DNA from: an uncultured Bacilli bacterium
GTDB lineage: Bacteria > Bacillota_I > Bacilli_A > RF39 > UBA660
Reading direction: 5' to 3'
NCBI GenBank assembly: GCA_949505625.1
Contig: CATBQD010000002.1
Coordinates: forward strand, 93,650 to 157,649
DNA: 64,000 bases
In this document: positions 7,610 to 17,264 of the stretch, in pieces
Layout: each line of letters starts with the position of its first letter
Position numbering within the stretch: the stretch's first letter is position 1
Position numbers and translations under genes: made by a program
The notes under the pieces: generated by a model
What the model was told of the DNA's origin: nothing
What the model saw: only the letters and a program-made list of their open reading frames with translations
The model's database searches: none

Positions 7610-9808
7610 ATGCAGAAAAGGATGATGAAAAGTAATAAAGGTTGGACAATTATATTTAATATTTTGTTTGTGATCTTAATTATATCATCTTTTTATATGT
7701 TATATTCAATTTCATTACTAAATGGGATAGAGAATAAATTACGATTGATTGGTACAATTGTGATTATTGTTATAGCAGCTTTATTCATTTTTTTATCAAT
7801 ACTTTCTATTTTAAAACATCAAAAAAAGCGAAGAATTATATTAGCTGTATTGATAATATTTTATTCTGGAATCTTAATATTTTTAGTTGCTAATATTCAC
7901 ACAGTGATTGAAAAATTAGGTCGTGTTAGTACAACGACAACAACATATTCTGCAAGCTTAGTGACTTTAAATAGTAATAAAGCAGAAAATATTGATGATA
8001 TTGGTTCTGCTTCTATTGGAATGTTAAAGGATGAAAATAGTATTGATGGACATCAGCTTCCAAAAGAAATTATGAAAAAAAATAAATCAATTTCTAATAA
8101 TAAGGTTATTTACTATGATGATTATGTATCTATGTTGAATGCTTTATATGAAGGGGAAATTGAATATATCTTTTTACCAAGTGGCTATGTTTTGTTGTTC
8201 CAATCATTAGAAGGATATGAACATATAGAAAATGAAACAAAAGTTTTAGATTCTATTGATAAGGATATAAAAAGTACAATTGCAAAAGGTGGAAATAAGA
8301 TAGATAAGCCGTTTACAGTGTTATTGATGGGAGTGGATTCTGAAAAAGAAAATATTAAAGGTGCATCCTTTAATGGTGATTCTCTTATGTTAATTACTTT
8401 TAATCCAACTACTTTGAATACGACGATTGTAAGTATACCAAGAGACACTTATGTTCCTATTTCTTGTTTAAATGGAAGAAAAAACAAAATTACACATGCA
8501 GCATGGGGAGGAGAAAGCTGCATGATTAGTACCATTGAAAATTTTACTGGAATAAAAATAGATTATTATGTGAAAATTAACTTTAAAGGTGTTGTTAAAT
8601 TAGTAGATAATTTAGGCGGCATTGATGTTGATGTTCCAATTGATTTCTGTGAACAAGATAGCAATCGTGACTTTGGCAATCTAATTTGCCTAAAGAAAGG
8701 ACAACAAACATTAAATGGAGAACAAGCACTTGCGCTTTCTCGCCACCGAAAAACCATTAATGATTTTATTCGTGGTCAAAATCAACAACTTGTTGTAAAG
8801 GGACTTATGAATAAAGCAAAATCAATTAGAAGTATTGATACAATTTATTCATTATTAGATACTTTAAGTAATAATATGGAGACAAATATGACAACAAATG
8901 AAATCTTATCTTTCTATAATGTTGCAAAAGAAATATTAGAAAAAAGTAAAGAAACGAGTAAAGTTGAGGAATTGCTTGGAATGCAAAGACTTTATATTAG
9001 TGGTTTTGATGCTATGATTTATGATTATGATTCCAAATTAAATGCTGGAACAAAGCTTCGACTTTATAATTTTGTACCGTATGATGGAAGTATTAAAGAT
9101 GTTGTGAATGCTATGAAAGTAAATTTGGGATTAGAAAGTCCTAAAGTAATAAAATCATTTGAATTTGATGTGGATGAACCATATGTAGAAACTGTAATTG
9201 GAAAAGGAACTTATAAAGATACAACTTTATATTTACTTCCAAATTTTGTAGGTTATAATCAATCAAAAGCAATTGCATATGGAAAAGAGCATGGAATAAA
9301 GGTTAATGTGAATACTGTTAGTTCTGCTCAAAATGCAGGTCAAGTTATTAGTCAAAGTCTTCATGATGGAATGGATGTAAGCGCTATTAATAAAAATGTT
9401 GGTTTAACAATAATTGTTTCTGATGGTAAGGGTGGAAATATTAATAATGAGGAAGAGGAAAAGGATGAGTTTCTTCCAGATTTTGTAGGAAAACTATATA
9501 ATGGAACCACATTGGAAAATTTTACTAAAAACAATCCAACAATTCGGATTGCGCTAGTGAAAATCTCATATGGAGAAAAAGGATATGATAGTTCCAAAAA
9601 AGGACAGATTATTTCACAAGACAAAAAAGCAGGAACGGCATTAGAAAAATTAAAAGGAGAAACGATTACATTAAAATATATAGATCCATCAGAAGAAGAG
9701 CCAGATAATAAACCAACTGATCCAGATGAAGGGGAAGATATAGATAAAGAGGAAACTGATGAAGGAACTGGTGCAGAACTTCCCGATGAATTAAATCCAG
9801 GAAACTAA
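7610..9808 (+). CDS. LytR-CpsA-Psr (LCP) family protein with C-terminal PASTA-like domains
   Basis: FTVLLMGVDS...NGDSLMLITFNP...VSIPRDTYVPI (LCP) and LPNFVGYNQSKAIAYGKEHGIKVNVNTVSSAQNAGQVISQS (PASTA-like). The ATG at 7577 overlaps a TATAAT; 7610 is the likelier start. Confidence 0.85.
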   Translation: MQKRMMKSNKGWTIIFNILFVILIISSFYMLYSISLLNGIENKLRLIGTIVIIVIAALFIFLSILSILKHQKKRRIILAVLIIFYSGILIFLVANIHTVIEKLGRVSTTTTTYSASLVTLNSNKAENIDDIGSASIGMLKDENSIDGHQLPKEIMKKNKSISNNKVIYYDDYVSMLNALYEGEIEYIFLPSGYVLLFQSLEGYEHIENETKVLDSIDKDIKSTIAKGGNKIDKPFTVLLMGVDSEKENIKGASFNGDSLMLITFNPTTLNTTIVSIPRDTYVPISCLNGRKNKITHAAWGGESCMISTIENFTGIKIDYYVKINFKGVVKLVDNLGGIDVDVPIDFCEQDSNRDFGNLICLKKGQQTLNGEQALALSRHRKTINDFIRGQNQQLVVKGLMNKAKSIRSIDTIYSLLDTLSNNMETNMTTNEILSFYNVAKEILEKSKETSKVEELLGMQRLYISGFDAMIYDYDSKLNAGTKLRLYNFVPYDGSIKDVVNAMKVNLGLESPKVIKSFEFDVDEPYVETVIGKGTYKDTTLYLLPNFVGYNQSKAIAYGKEHGIKVNVNTVSSAQNAGQVISQSLHDGMDVSAINKNVGLTIIVSDGKGGNINNEEEEKDEFLPDFVGKLYNGTTLENFTKNNPTIRIALVKISYGEKGYDSSKKGQIISQDKKAGTALEKLKGETITLKYIDPSEEEPDNKPTDPDEGEDIDKEETDEGTGAELPDELNPGN

Positions 9809-9826
9809 TTTAGTTTCCTTTTCTTA
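9799..9826 (+). terminator. Rho-independent terminator overlapping stop codon
   Basis: AGGAAACTAAT/TTAGTTTCCTTTTC. Confidence 0.65.
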
Positions 9827-9859
9827 TATAAACATGTTATAATGTGCTTGGTGAAAGTT

Positions 9860-10546
9860 ATGCAGGAATTATCTAGATTAGAACTTCTGATTGGTCAAGA
9901 ACAATTAGAAAAATTGTGTCGAAAAACGGTTCTTGTTTTAGGTCTTGGGGGAGTAGGAGGATATGCAGTAGAGGCTTTGGCTCGTAGCGGAATTGGGAAA
10001 CTTGTTTTAGTTGATTATGATACTATTGATATAACAAATTTAAATAGGCAATTGATTGCTACAAAATCTAATATAGGAAATTTAAAAACAAAAGCTTGGA
10101 AGGAAAGAGTTGAAGAAATATCTAATACAAAAGTTACTACTATCACAGAAAGAATTACAGAAGAAAATATAAATCTTATTTTTCAGGAATCTATTGATTA
10201 TGCAATAGATGCTTGTGATACTATAAGTGTAAAATTCGAATTTTTAAAATATTGTTTACAGAATGAGATTCCTTTTGTAACTTGTCTTGGAACTGGAAAA
10301 CGTCTTGATGCAAGTAAAGTAGAAATAACAGAACTTATGAAAACTGAAAATGATCCAATAGCTAAAATTCTTAGAAAAAAAGTAAGAGATGAAAAAATAA
10401 AACAGAGAATTCCTGTTATTTATAGTAGAGAAATTCCTAGAAAAATAGAAGGAACCACGATAGGTTCTAGTGCTTTTGTACCTGGAAGTGCTGGAATAAT
10501 GGCCGCTAATTTGGCTTTTCAAACACTGTTAGAAGGTGAATCATGA
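9860..10546 (+). CDS. tcdA: ThiF/MoeB-like E1 protein, tRNA threonylcarbamoyladenosine dehydratase (TcdA) type
   Basis: VLVLGLGGVGGYAVEALARSGIGKLVLVDYDTIDITNLNRQ. ATG at 9842 overlaps TATAAT, so 9860 preferred. Confidence 0.85.
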   Translation: MQELSRLELLIGQEQLEKLCRKTVLVLGLGGVGGYAVEALARSGIGKLVLVDYDTIDITNLNRQLIATKSNIGNLKTKAWKERVEEISNTKVTTITERITEENINLIFQESIDYAIDACDTISVKFEFLKYCLQNEIPFVTCLGTGKRLDASKVEITELMKTENDPIAKILRKKVRDEKIKQRIPVIYSREIPRKIEGTTIGSSAFVPGSAGIMAANLAFQTLLEGES

Positions 10547-11085
10547 AAAAAGAAGATAAAAGACTTTATAATATTATTAAAAAACTAAAAGGCAATGTTT
10601 TGATCATAGGAATAGAAGATGAACAATTACTTGATGCAATTAATAAAAATTTAAATATTGTACATTGCAATATGTTAAATGCAATTACAAATATTTCTAG
10701 CGAAAGCAAAAAGAAAAAAGGAATAAAGAAAAATTTTCAAATAAAGAAATTAAGAAGAAAATTTCATAAAAAGAAAATAGATGATATTCTTTGTAATATA
10801 GATGATATTTATCTATATTTAAAAACATTTGTAAAAGATAGCGTTTATATTAATCGTGGAAAATTATATTTTTATGGGGAAAAAGGAAAATATGATTTGG
10901 AAAAAACCATTATAAAATATAAAAAATATCATGCAAAAGTAGAACAGAATTTTGAAGGAAATTATTTCTTTATTACAGTTTCAAATGAATCTAGTAAAAC
11001 CAATAAATTAAAAGACATTTGGTTTTCTATTAGTGAATTTATGATATGGTTATATGAAATAGTAGGAGATATGCTTATTAATTAA
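10543..11085 (+). CDS. Hypothetical protein, basic, possibly degenerate Rossmann-like N-terminus
   Basis: ATGA overlap with upstream gene; GNVLIIGIEDEQLLDAINKNLNIVHCNML. Confidence 0.6.
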   Translation: MKKEDKRLYNIIKKLKGNVLIIGIEDEQLLDAINKNLNIVHCNMLNAITNISSESKKKKGIKKNFQIKKLRRKFHKKKIDDILCNIDDIYLYLKTFVKDSVYINRGKLYFYGEKGKYDLEKTIIKYKKYHAKVEQNFEGNYFFITVSNESSKTNKLKDIWFSISEFMIWLYEIVGDMLIN

Positions 11086-11147
11086 AGAAAATCTCCTTTT
11101 TTATTTGTTAATCTTTAAAATAATGGTATAATAAAAATGGTGAGAAC

Positions 11148-11873
11148 ATGATAAAACAAATCGCAAATGTAAATGTAAATTATGTTGATTATGGTAAAGG
11201 AAATGGTACTCTTGTTTTTTTACATGGTTGGGGACAAAATATAGAGATGATGAAACCAATTGCTGATCCTTTTCAAAAAAATTTCAGAATCATTATTCTC
11301 GATTTACCTGGTTTTGGAGAAAGTGGAGAACCAAATTTTGTATGGAGTTTATATGATTATGTAGAAATGCTTCATACATTACTGTTGGAACTTAAAGTTG
11401 ATAATCCAATTTTATTAGGTCATTCTTTTGGAGGGAAAATAAGTCTTTTATATGGAACGAAATATAATGTAGAAAAAATTGTGACTTTTGGAAGTCCTTA
11501 TAAAAGAGAAGTGCAAGAAATTAGTATGAAAACGAAGGTATTAAAAGGATTAAAAAAAGTACCAATTATAAATAAATTAGAGGGATTTGCGAAAAAACAT
11601 ATTGGTTCAACAGATTATAAAAATGCAAGTCCATTAATGAGAGAGATTATGGTAAACCATGTTAACTTAGATATATCAAATCAATTAAATAAGATAAAAG
11701 CACCTACATTATTGATTTGGGGAACTTTAGATGAAGCAGTGCCAATTGAACAGGCATATGAACTTGAAAAATTAATTCCCGATGCTGGAGTAGTAGAATT
11801 CTCAAACTGTACACATTATGCGTATTTGGAAAATCTGGCAGGAACAATTAACGTATTACGTAATTTCTTATAG
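11148..11873 (+). CDS. Alpha/beta hydrolase
   Basis: VFLHGWGQN, GHSFGGK nucleophile elbow, HYAYLE. Confidence 0.9.
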   Translation: MIKQIANVNVNYVDYGKGNGTLVFLHGWGQNIEMMKPIADPFQKNFRIIILDLPGFGESGEPNFVWSLYDYVEMLHTLLLELKVDNPILLGHSFGGKISLLYGTKYNVEKIVTFGSPYKREVQEISMKTKVLKGLKKVPIINKLEGFAKKHIGSTDYKNASPLMREIMVNHVNLDISNQLNKIKAPTLLIWGTLDEAVPIEQAYELEKLIPDAGVVEFSNCTHYAYLENLAGTINVLRNFL

Positions 11874-11882
11874 GAGGTTTTT

Positions 11883-13472
11883 ATGTTTTGGACATTTTTC
11901 TTTACAACAATTCCTTTTTTAATTGTTATTATATTGAAATCAAAAAAAGCATTACATATGTTGCAGCAAAACTGGTATAATGATGGAAATCGTTACATTG
12001 ATTGGATTTTTAAAAATCCTAAAAAGGTTTTTGTAGGACTTGACATATTTTATATTTTGTTTTTCTTAGGTAAACTTATTGATACTGAAATCTTATTATT
12101 TCTATTTTTTTCATTTTCTTTAATGGTTGTTGTTACAACTTATCAAAAAATGCATCATGAGCAAACTAAAAAACCACTTGTTGTAACCAAGCGTGTTCGA
12201 AGACTTATTTATACAACGATTCTTTTATATGGTGTTATTTATTTATTGATTGGTATTTTCTTTAAAAGAACAAATTTATATCTTTATTTTGGAATATTAG
12301 GTATTCTTGGATATGTTCATTATTTTGTGATATTGATAGCAAATATTATAAATAAACCAGTTGAAAAATATGTCTTTTATTATTATAAAAGAAAAGCAAT
12401 TTCAAAATTAAATAGTATGAATAATATGTCTATAATTGGGATTACTGGAAGTTATGGAAAAACAAGTAGCAAGAATATCTTAGCTGATATTTTAAATGTA
12501 AAATATAATGCTTTTCCAACTCCTAAAAATTTTAATACAACTTATGGTATGATTAATACAATTAATAATTATTTAGATAAATTTAGTGATTATTTTATAG
12601 CAGAAATGGGTGCATTTAAAGTAGGAGAAATCATGGAGATATGTGATTTAGTTCATCCAAAATATGGGATTTTAACAAAAGTTGGAACAGCACATTTAGA
12701 AAGCTTTGGAAGCCGAGAAAATATTCAAAAAGGAAAATTTGAATTGATTGAATCCTTACCTGAAGATGGAATTGGAATATTAAATGCTGATGATTCATAT
12801 CAAAAATCATATCAGTTAAAAAATAAGTGTAAAATTGTGTGGATTGGAATAGAAAATGAAGCAGATGTAAGAGCAATAAATATTGAGCTTTCTTATAAAG
12901 GAACAAGTTTTGACGTTATTTTAAAAGGAGATAAAACCAAATATCATTTTGAAACCAAACTATTAGGAAAGGCAAATGTCTATAATATTTTAGCTGGAAT
13001 AGCGCTTGGAAAAGAATTTGGATTATCTATGGAACAATTATTTTTAGGGGTAAAAAGAGTAAATGCAATAGAGCATCGTTTAGAACTTAAAAAATATGGG
13101 AATATTAATCTTATAGATGATGCTTATAATTCAAACCCAGATGGCTCAAAGATGGCGGTAGAAGTACTTGGAATGATGCCAGGTAAAAAGATTATTGTAA
13201 CTCCTGGAATGATTGAATTAGGACCAGACGAATATCATTATAATAAAACTTTTGGAGAACAAATTGCAAGTGTAGTAGATGAAGTTATTTTGATTGGGGA
13301 AAAGCAAACTAAGGCAATTCAAGATGGGTTAAAAGCAAAAAAGTTTAAAACAGAACATATTCATATTTTAAATGATGTGAAATTGGCTTTTCCATTAATG
13401 CAAAAGTTAGCGGAGAAAGAAACTTATGTATTATTAGAAAATGATTTGCCAGATATATTTAATGAAAAGTAG
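11883..13472 (+). CDS. murF: Mur ligase family protein, MurF-like, with N-terminal TM segments
   Basis: GITGSYGKTSSKNILADIL P-loop; NAIEHRLELKKYGNINLIDDAYNSNPDG. Confidence 0.85.
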   Translation: MFWTFFFTTIPFLIVIILKSKKALHMLQQNWYNDGNRYIDWIFKNPKKVFVGLDIFYILFFLGKLIDTEILLFLFFSFSLMVVVTTYQKMHHEQTKKPLVVTKRVRRLIYTTILLYGVIYLLIGIFFKRTNLYLYFGILGILGYVHYFVILIANIINKPVEKYVFYYYKRKAISKLNSMNNMSIIGITGSYGKTSSKNILADILNVKYNAFPTPKNFNTTYGMINTINNYLDKFSDYFIAEMGAFKVGEIMEICDLVHPKYGILTKVGTAHLESFGSRENIQKGKFELIESLPEDGIGILNADDSYQKSYQLKNKCKIVWIGIENEADVRAINIELSYKGTSFDVILKGDKTKYHFETKLLGKANVYNILAGIALGKEFGLSMEQLFLGVKRVNAIEHRLELKKYGNINLIDDAYNSNPDGSKMAVEVLGMMPGKKIIVTPGMIELGPDEYHYNKTFGEQIASVVDEVILIGEKQTKAIQDGLKAKKFKTEHIHILNDVKLAFPLMQKLAEKETYVLLENDLPDIFNEK

Positions 13473-13487
13473 AAAGAAGTTGAGTTT

Positions 13488-14687
13488 ATGAAAATTAAAG
13501 TTGGTGTATTATTTGGAGGAGCTACTGTAGAACATGAAGTTAGCATTATTTCAGCAGTGCAAGCCATGGGACATATGAATCCAGAAAAGTATGACATTAT
13601 CCCAATTTATATTGGAAAAGATAGAATTTGGTATACTGGGAAAATGCTTATGGATATTGAAGTTTATAAGGATTTAGATATGGTAAAAAGATATGCCAAA
13701 CAGGTAATGTTATGTAAGAAAGATGGGGCTTATGTATTAGAAAATACAAAAGGATTGTTTCGAAAAACAGTAGCAGAATTAGATATTGCATTTCCAATTG
13801 TTCATGGAAATAATGCAGAAGATGGGACTTTACATGGTCTTTTAGATACTATCGGAATTCCATATGTTGGAAGTGGAGTATTAGGATCTGCTTTAGGACA
13901 AGATAAAGTAATTATGAAACAAGTAATGAAAGAAGCAGGTCTTCCTATTGTTGATTATACATGGTTTTTTGATAATGAATATTTAGAAGATACGGATAAT
14001 ATTTTGAAAAATATTAAAAAAATTGGCTATCCTGTTATTGTAAAGCCTGCTACATTAGGAAGTAGCGTTGGAATCACTTTTGTAAAAGACCATGACCATA
14101 TTATTGATGCTATCAATGAAGCGATGCGTTATGATAATAAAATTGTTGTAGAAAAAGCAGTAGAGGAATTAACGGAAGTAAATTGTAGTGTTCTTGGAAA
14201 TTATGAATATAGAGAAGCTAGTGTATTAGAAGAAGTAATGGGTACTGAGGAATTCTTAACATATCAAGACAAATATTTAGGGAATGCAAAAGGTTCTAAG
14301 TCAAAAGGAATGGCTTCTACAAATAGAATTGTACCAGCTAGATTAGATAACAAGATGACAGAAGAGATCCAAGAATTAGCCAAAGAGGTTTGTCGAGTAT
14401 TAAATCTTAGTGGAGTAACTCGAGTTGATTTCTTAATTGATAAAAAGAAAAATCAAGTGTATGTAAATGAACCAAATACAATTCCCGGATCATTATCATT
14501 CTATTTATGGGAACCAACGGGAAAGAAGTATGAGACTCTTTTAGATGATATGATTACATTAGGTATTAAAGATTTTAAGAGAAAAAGCAAAAAGATTGAC
14601 ACCTTTGAAACAAATATTTTAAGTAATTTTGGGGGAGTAAAAGGTTCAAAAGGATTAAAAGGTATAAAAGGAGCAAAGAGAATGTAG
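13488..14687 (+). CDS. ddl: D-alanine--D-alanine ligase
   Basis: GVLFGGATVEHEVSIISA, GSSVGITFVKD, VNEPNTIPGSLSFYLWE. Confidence 0.93.
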   Translation: MKIKVGVLFGGATVEHEVSIISAVQAMGHMNPEKYDIIPIYIGKDRIWYTGKMLMDIEVYKDLDMVKRYAKQVMLCKKDGAYVLENTKGLFRKTVAELDIAFPIVHGNNAEDGTLHGLLDTIGIPYVGSGVLGSALGQDKVIMKQVMKEAGLPIVDYTWFFDNEYLEDTDNILKNIKKIGYPVIVKPATLGSSVGITFVKDHDHIIDAINEAMRYDNKIVVEKAVEELTEVNCSVLGNYEYREASVLEEVMGTEEFLTYQDKYLGNAKGSKSKGMASTNRIVPARLDNKMTEEIQELAKEVCRVLNLSGVTRVDFLIDKKKNQVYVNEPNTIPGSLSFYLWEPTGKKYETLLDDMITLGIKDFKRKSKKIDTFETNILSNFGGVKGSKGLKGIKGAKRM

Positions 14688-14761
14688 ATTCTCTTTTTTT
14701 ATTACAGAATTGTTGATTTGTTGTATAATATAAGTATGGAATTTTATAAAAAAAGAGGAAT

Positions 14762-15259
14762 ATGATACAACAAAAAAAAGGAATCTATAATCTTACTTAT
14801 GAGGCAAACGATAAAGCAGGAAATATAACAAAAGAAGAGTTTGTTTTAACCGTAAAGGAAAAAGTTGTAACCAAGCTAAAAGACAATGCAACTTCTTCAA
14901 ATGGGATTGCTGGGACAACCAAGAAAGGCTATAAAATAGAAAAGAAAAATGGTATTTATTATACCAATAATATTTTAATTGCCAATAAAACATATGCGTT
15001 ACCTAGTACTTATGCGCCCGGATTATTACCAGAATTAAATAATGTGTTTCATGAATTAAAAGCAGCTGCTTTAGAAGATGGAATTGAACTAAAAATTATT
15101 AGTGGATTTCGCTCCTATCATTCTCAAAATAGTATTTATAATAATTATGTTGCAAGAGATGGTAAGGAAGAAGCAGATGCTTATTCAGCAAGGGTAAGTC
15201 ATTCTGAACATCAAACAGGTTTAACGATTTTAGGAATTACAAGCGAGTATCAAAATTAA
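14762..15259 (+). pseudogene. Truncated M15 D-Ala-D-Ala carboxypeptidase (VanY-like) remnant
   Basis: Contains SGFRSYHSQNSIYNNYV...SHSEHQTGL then ends abruptly as TILGITSEYQN*; no signal/TM N-terminus; zinc-ligand Asp of SxHxxGxAxD and everything C-terminal are missing. Confidence 0.75.
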
Positions 15260-15301
15260 TCTATACCAAATCATAAATTTGTGTTATAATGTATATGGAA
15301 T

Positions 15302-15377
15302 TGCCTCGTAGCCAAGTGGTAAGGCATCGGACTCTGACTCCGACATTTCGCTAGTTCGAACCTAGCCGAGGCAGCCA
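15302..15377 (+). tRNA. tRNA-Gln (anticodon CTG), CCA encoded
   Basis: TGCCTCG/CGAGGCA acceptor, TCGGA-CTCTGAC-TCCGA anticodon arm, TTCGAA T-loop, CCA. Confidence 0.93.
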
Positions 15378-15394
15378 AATATATATGGAATAAG

Positions 15395-15585
15395 CATTGA
15401 ATAAGAAGAGTATAATAGTAGCTTTTTTAAAGAGACTTCATGGTTGGTGGAAATGAAGAAAAAGCCTATTAGAAGAAGCTTAGGAGCTTAAAAACGTTGA
15501 TGGCGTTAACATGAAGAGATAATAGAAATATTATGAAGTAAGGTGGTACCGCGAAATTTCGCCCTTACAACATAATATTTTTTTG
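15395..15585 (+). promoter_or_regulatory. T-box leader upstream of gltX
   Basis: AAGGTGGTACCGCG at 15540-15553 (T-box antiterminator core), followed by GCGAAATTTCGCCCTTAC and T-run. Confidence 0.88.
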
Positions 15586-15607
15586 CTTTTTAGAGAGGAT
15601 TGATAAA

Positions 15608-17260
15608 ATGACAAACAAAGAATTAGCCAATTTAATATTTCCAAATATTACAAAAAGTATAGAAGATTATGAGAATTTATATCCAAAAAGAAATTTAGAT
15701 GAAAAAGCAGTTGTTACCAGATTCGCACCTTCTCCAACTGGATTTGTACATTTAGGTTCTTTATTTTCTTCATTTGTTGCTAGAAAAGTAGCAACTCAAA
15801 CAAATGGAGTTTGTTTTCTTCGAATTGAAGATACAGACCAAGAGAGATTAGTAGAAAATAGTGTAACAGAAATCATTCGTGATTTAAAAGATTATCATAT
15901 TGAATTTGATGAAGGAATGACTAGCGAGACAGAGGAAAAAGGAAGTTATGGGCCTTATATTCAGAGCAAGCGAAAAGATATCTATCAGACATTTGCAAAA
16001 CATTTAATTGAAGAAGGACTGGCTTATCCATGTTTCTTAACAGAAGCTGAATTAGCAGAAATCCGTGAAGTACAAGAAGCATCAAAAGAGAGAATTGGAT
16101 GTTATGGAAAATATGCGAAATATAGAGATTTGCCAAATGAAATGGTTACAGAAAAAATTAATAATGGAGAGCCATACATTATACGTTTAAAATCGCCTGG
16201 AAATTTTGATAAAAAAGTGGCTGTGAATGATTTAATTAGAGGAAAAATAGAATTTCCAGAAAATGATTTGGATATCGTAATTATAAAAAAAGATGGACTA
16301 CCAACTTATCACTTTGCCCATTTAGTAGATGACTATTTAATGAGAACTACTCATGTTATTAGAGGAGATGAATGGGTATCTTCTTTACCTGTACATATTC
16401 AGTTGTTTCAAGTATTTGGATTTGAAGCACCAAAATATGCGCATCTTTCACCACTTATGAAAATTGATGAAGAAACAGGAGGAAAAAGAAAACTAAGTAA
16501 GAGAAAAGACCCAGAATTGGCAGTTAGTTATTATCATGAAGCAGGAATTCCAGAAGAAGCAGTTTTACTATATTTGATGACAGTAGCAAACTCTAATTTT
16601 GAGGCTTGGTTTGATGCTAATCCAAATGCTTCTATAGAAGAATTTACTTTCGATTTTAAAAAAGTAAGTGCAAGTGGAGCTTTGTTTGATTTAGAAAAAT
16701 TAAACAATATTTCTAAAAATTACATTAGTAAATTAAAGGCAAGTGAAGTATATGATAGAACACTTAATTATGCCAAAGAATTCGATTTAGAATTCGCTTC
16801 TATTTTGGAAAAATATCCAGAATATTCTACTTCTATTTTCAATATTGAAAGAGAGCAAAAAAAGCCAAGAAAAGATTATGCAACATTTAAAGATGTAAAG
16901 AATGAAGTTTGGTATATGTATGATGAATACTTTACTGGAGATTTAAACTATGAATTTGGTAAGGTTAATGATAAATCAGAAATTCATACAATTTTATCTA
17001 CTTACTTTACAAAATATTATAATCCTATGGATGATAAAGAAACTTGGTTTAATAAGGTAAAAGAATTATCGAATGAATTAGGATATTGTCCTGATATGAA
17101 AGAATATAAGGCAAATCCTGATGCTTATAAAGGAAATGTAGCAGATATCAGTACTGTGATTCGTGTTGCTCTTACTTCTAAATCACAAACTCCAGATTTG
17201 TATGAAATTTTAAAACTTTTAGGAGTAGAAAGAATTCAAAATAGAATTTCTAAGTTTTAA
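15608..17260 (+). CDS. gltX: Glutamyl-tRNA synthetase
   Basis: RFAPSPTGFVHLGSLFSSFVAR, FLRIEDTDQERLVENSV, GGKRKLSKRKDPE. Confidence 0.95.
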   Translation: MTNKELANLIFPNITKSIEDYENLYPKRNLDEKAVVTRFAPSPTGFVHLGSLFSSFVARKVATQTNGVCFLRIEDTDQERLVENSVTEIIRDLKDYHIEFDEGMTSETEEKGSYGPYIQSKRKDIYQTFAKHLIEEGLAYPCFLTEAELAEIREVQEASKERIGCYGKYAKYRDLPNEMVTEKINNGEPYIIRLKSPGNFDKKVAVNDLIRGKIEFPENDLDIVIIKKDGLPTYHFAHLVDDYLMRTTHVIRGDEWVSSLPVHIQLFQVFGFEAPKYAHLSPLMKIDEETGGKRKLSKRKDPELAVSYYHEAGIPEEAVLLYLMTVANSNFEAWFDANPNASIEEFTFDFKKVSASGALFDLEKLNNISKNYISKLKASEVYDRTLNYAKEFDLEFASILEKYPEYSTSIFNIEREQKKPRKDYATFKDVKNEVWYMYDEYFTGDLNYEFGKVNDKSEIHTILSTYFTKYYNPMDDKETWFNKVKELSNELGYCPDMKEYKANPDAYKGNVADISTVIRVALTSKSQTPDLYEILKLLGVERIQNRISKF

Positions 17261-17264
17261 TAGG

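Noticed and set aside
14793-14993. Minus-strand ORF over the vanY remnant
   Set aside because: Low-complexity Leu/Ser/Tyr-rich antisense of A-rich coding DNA.
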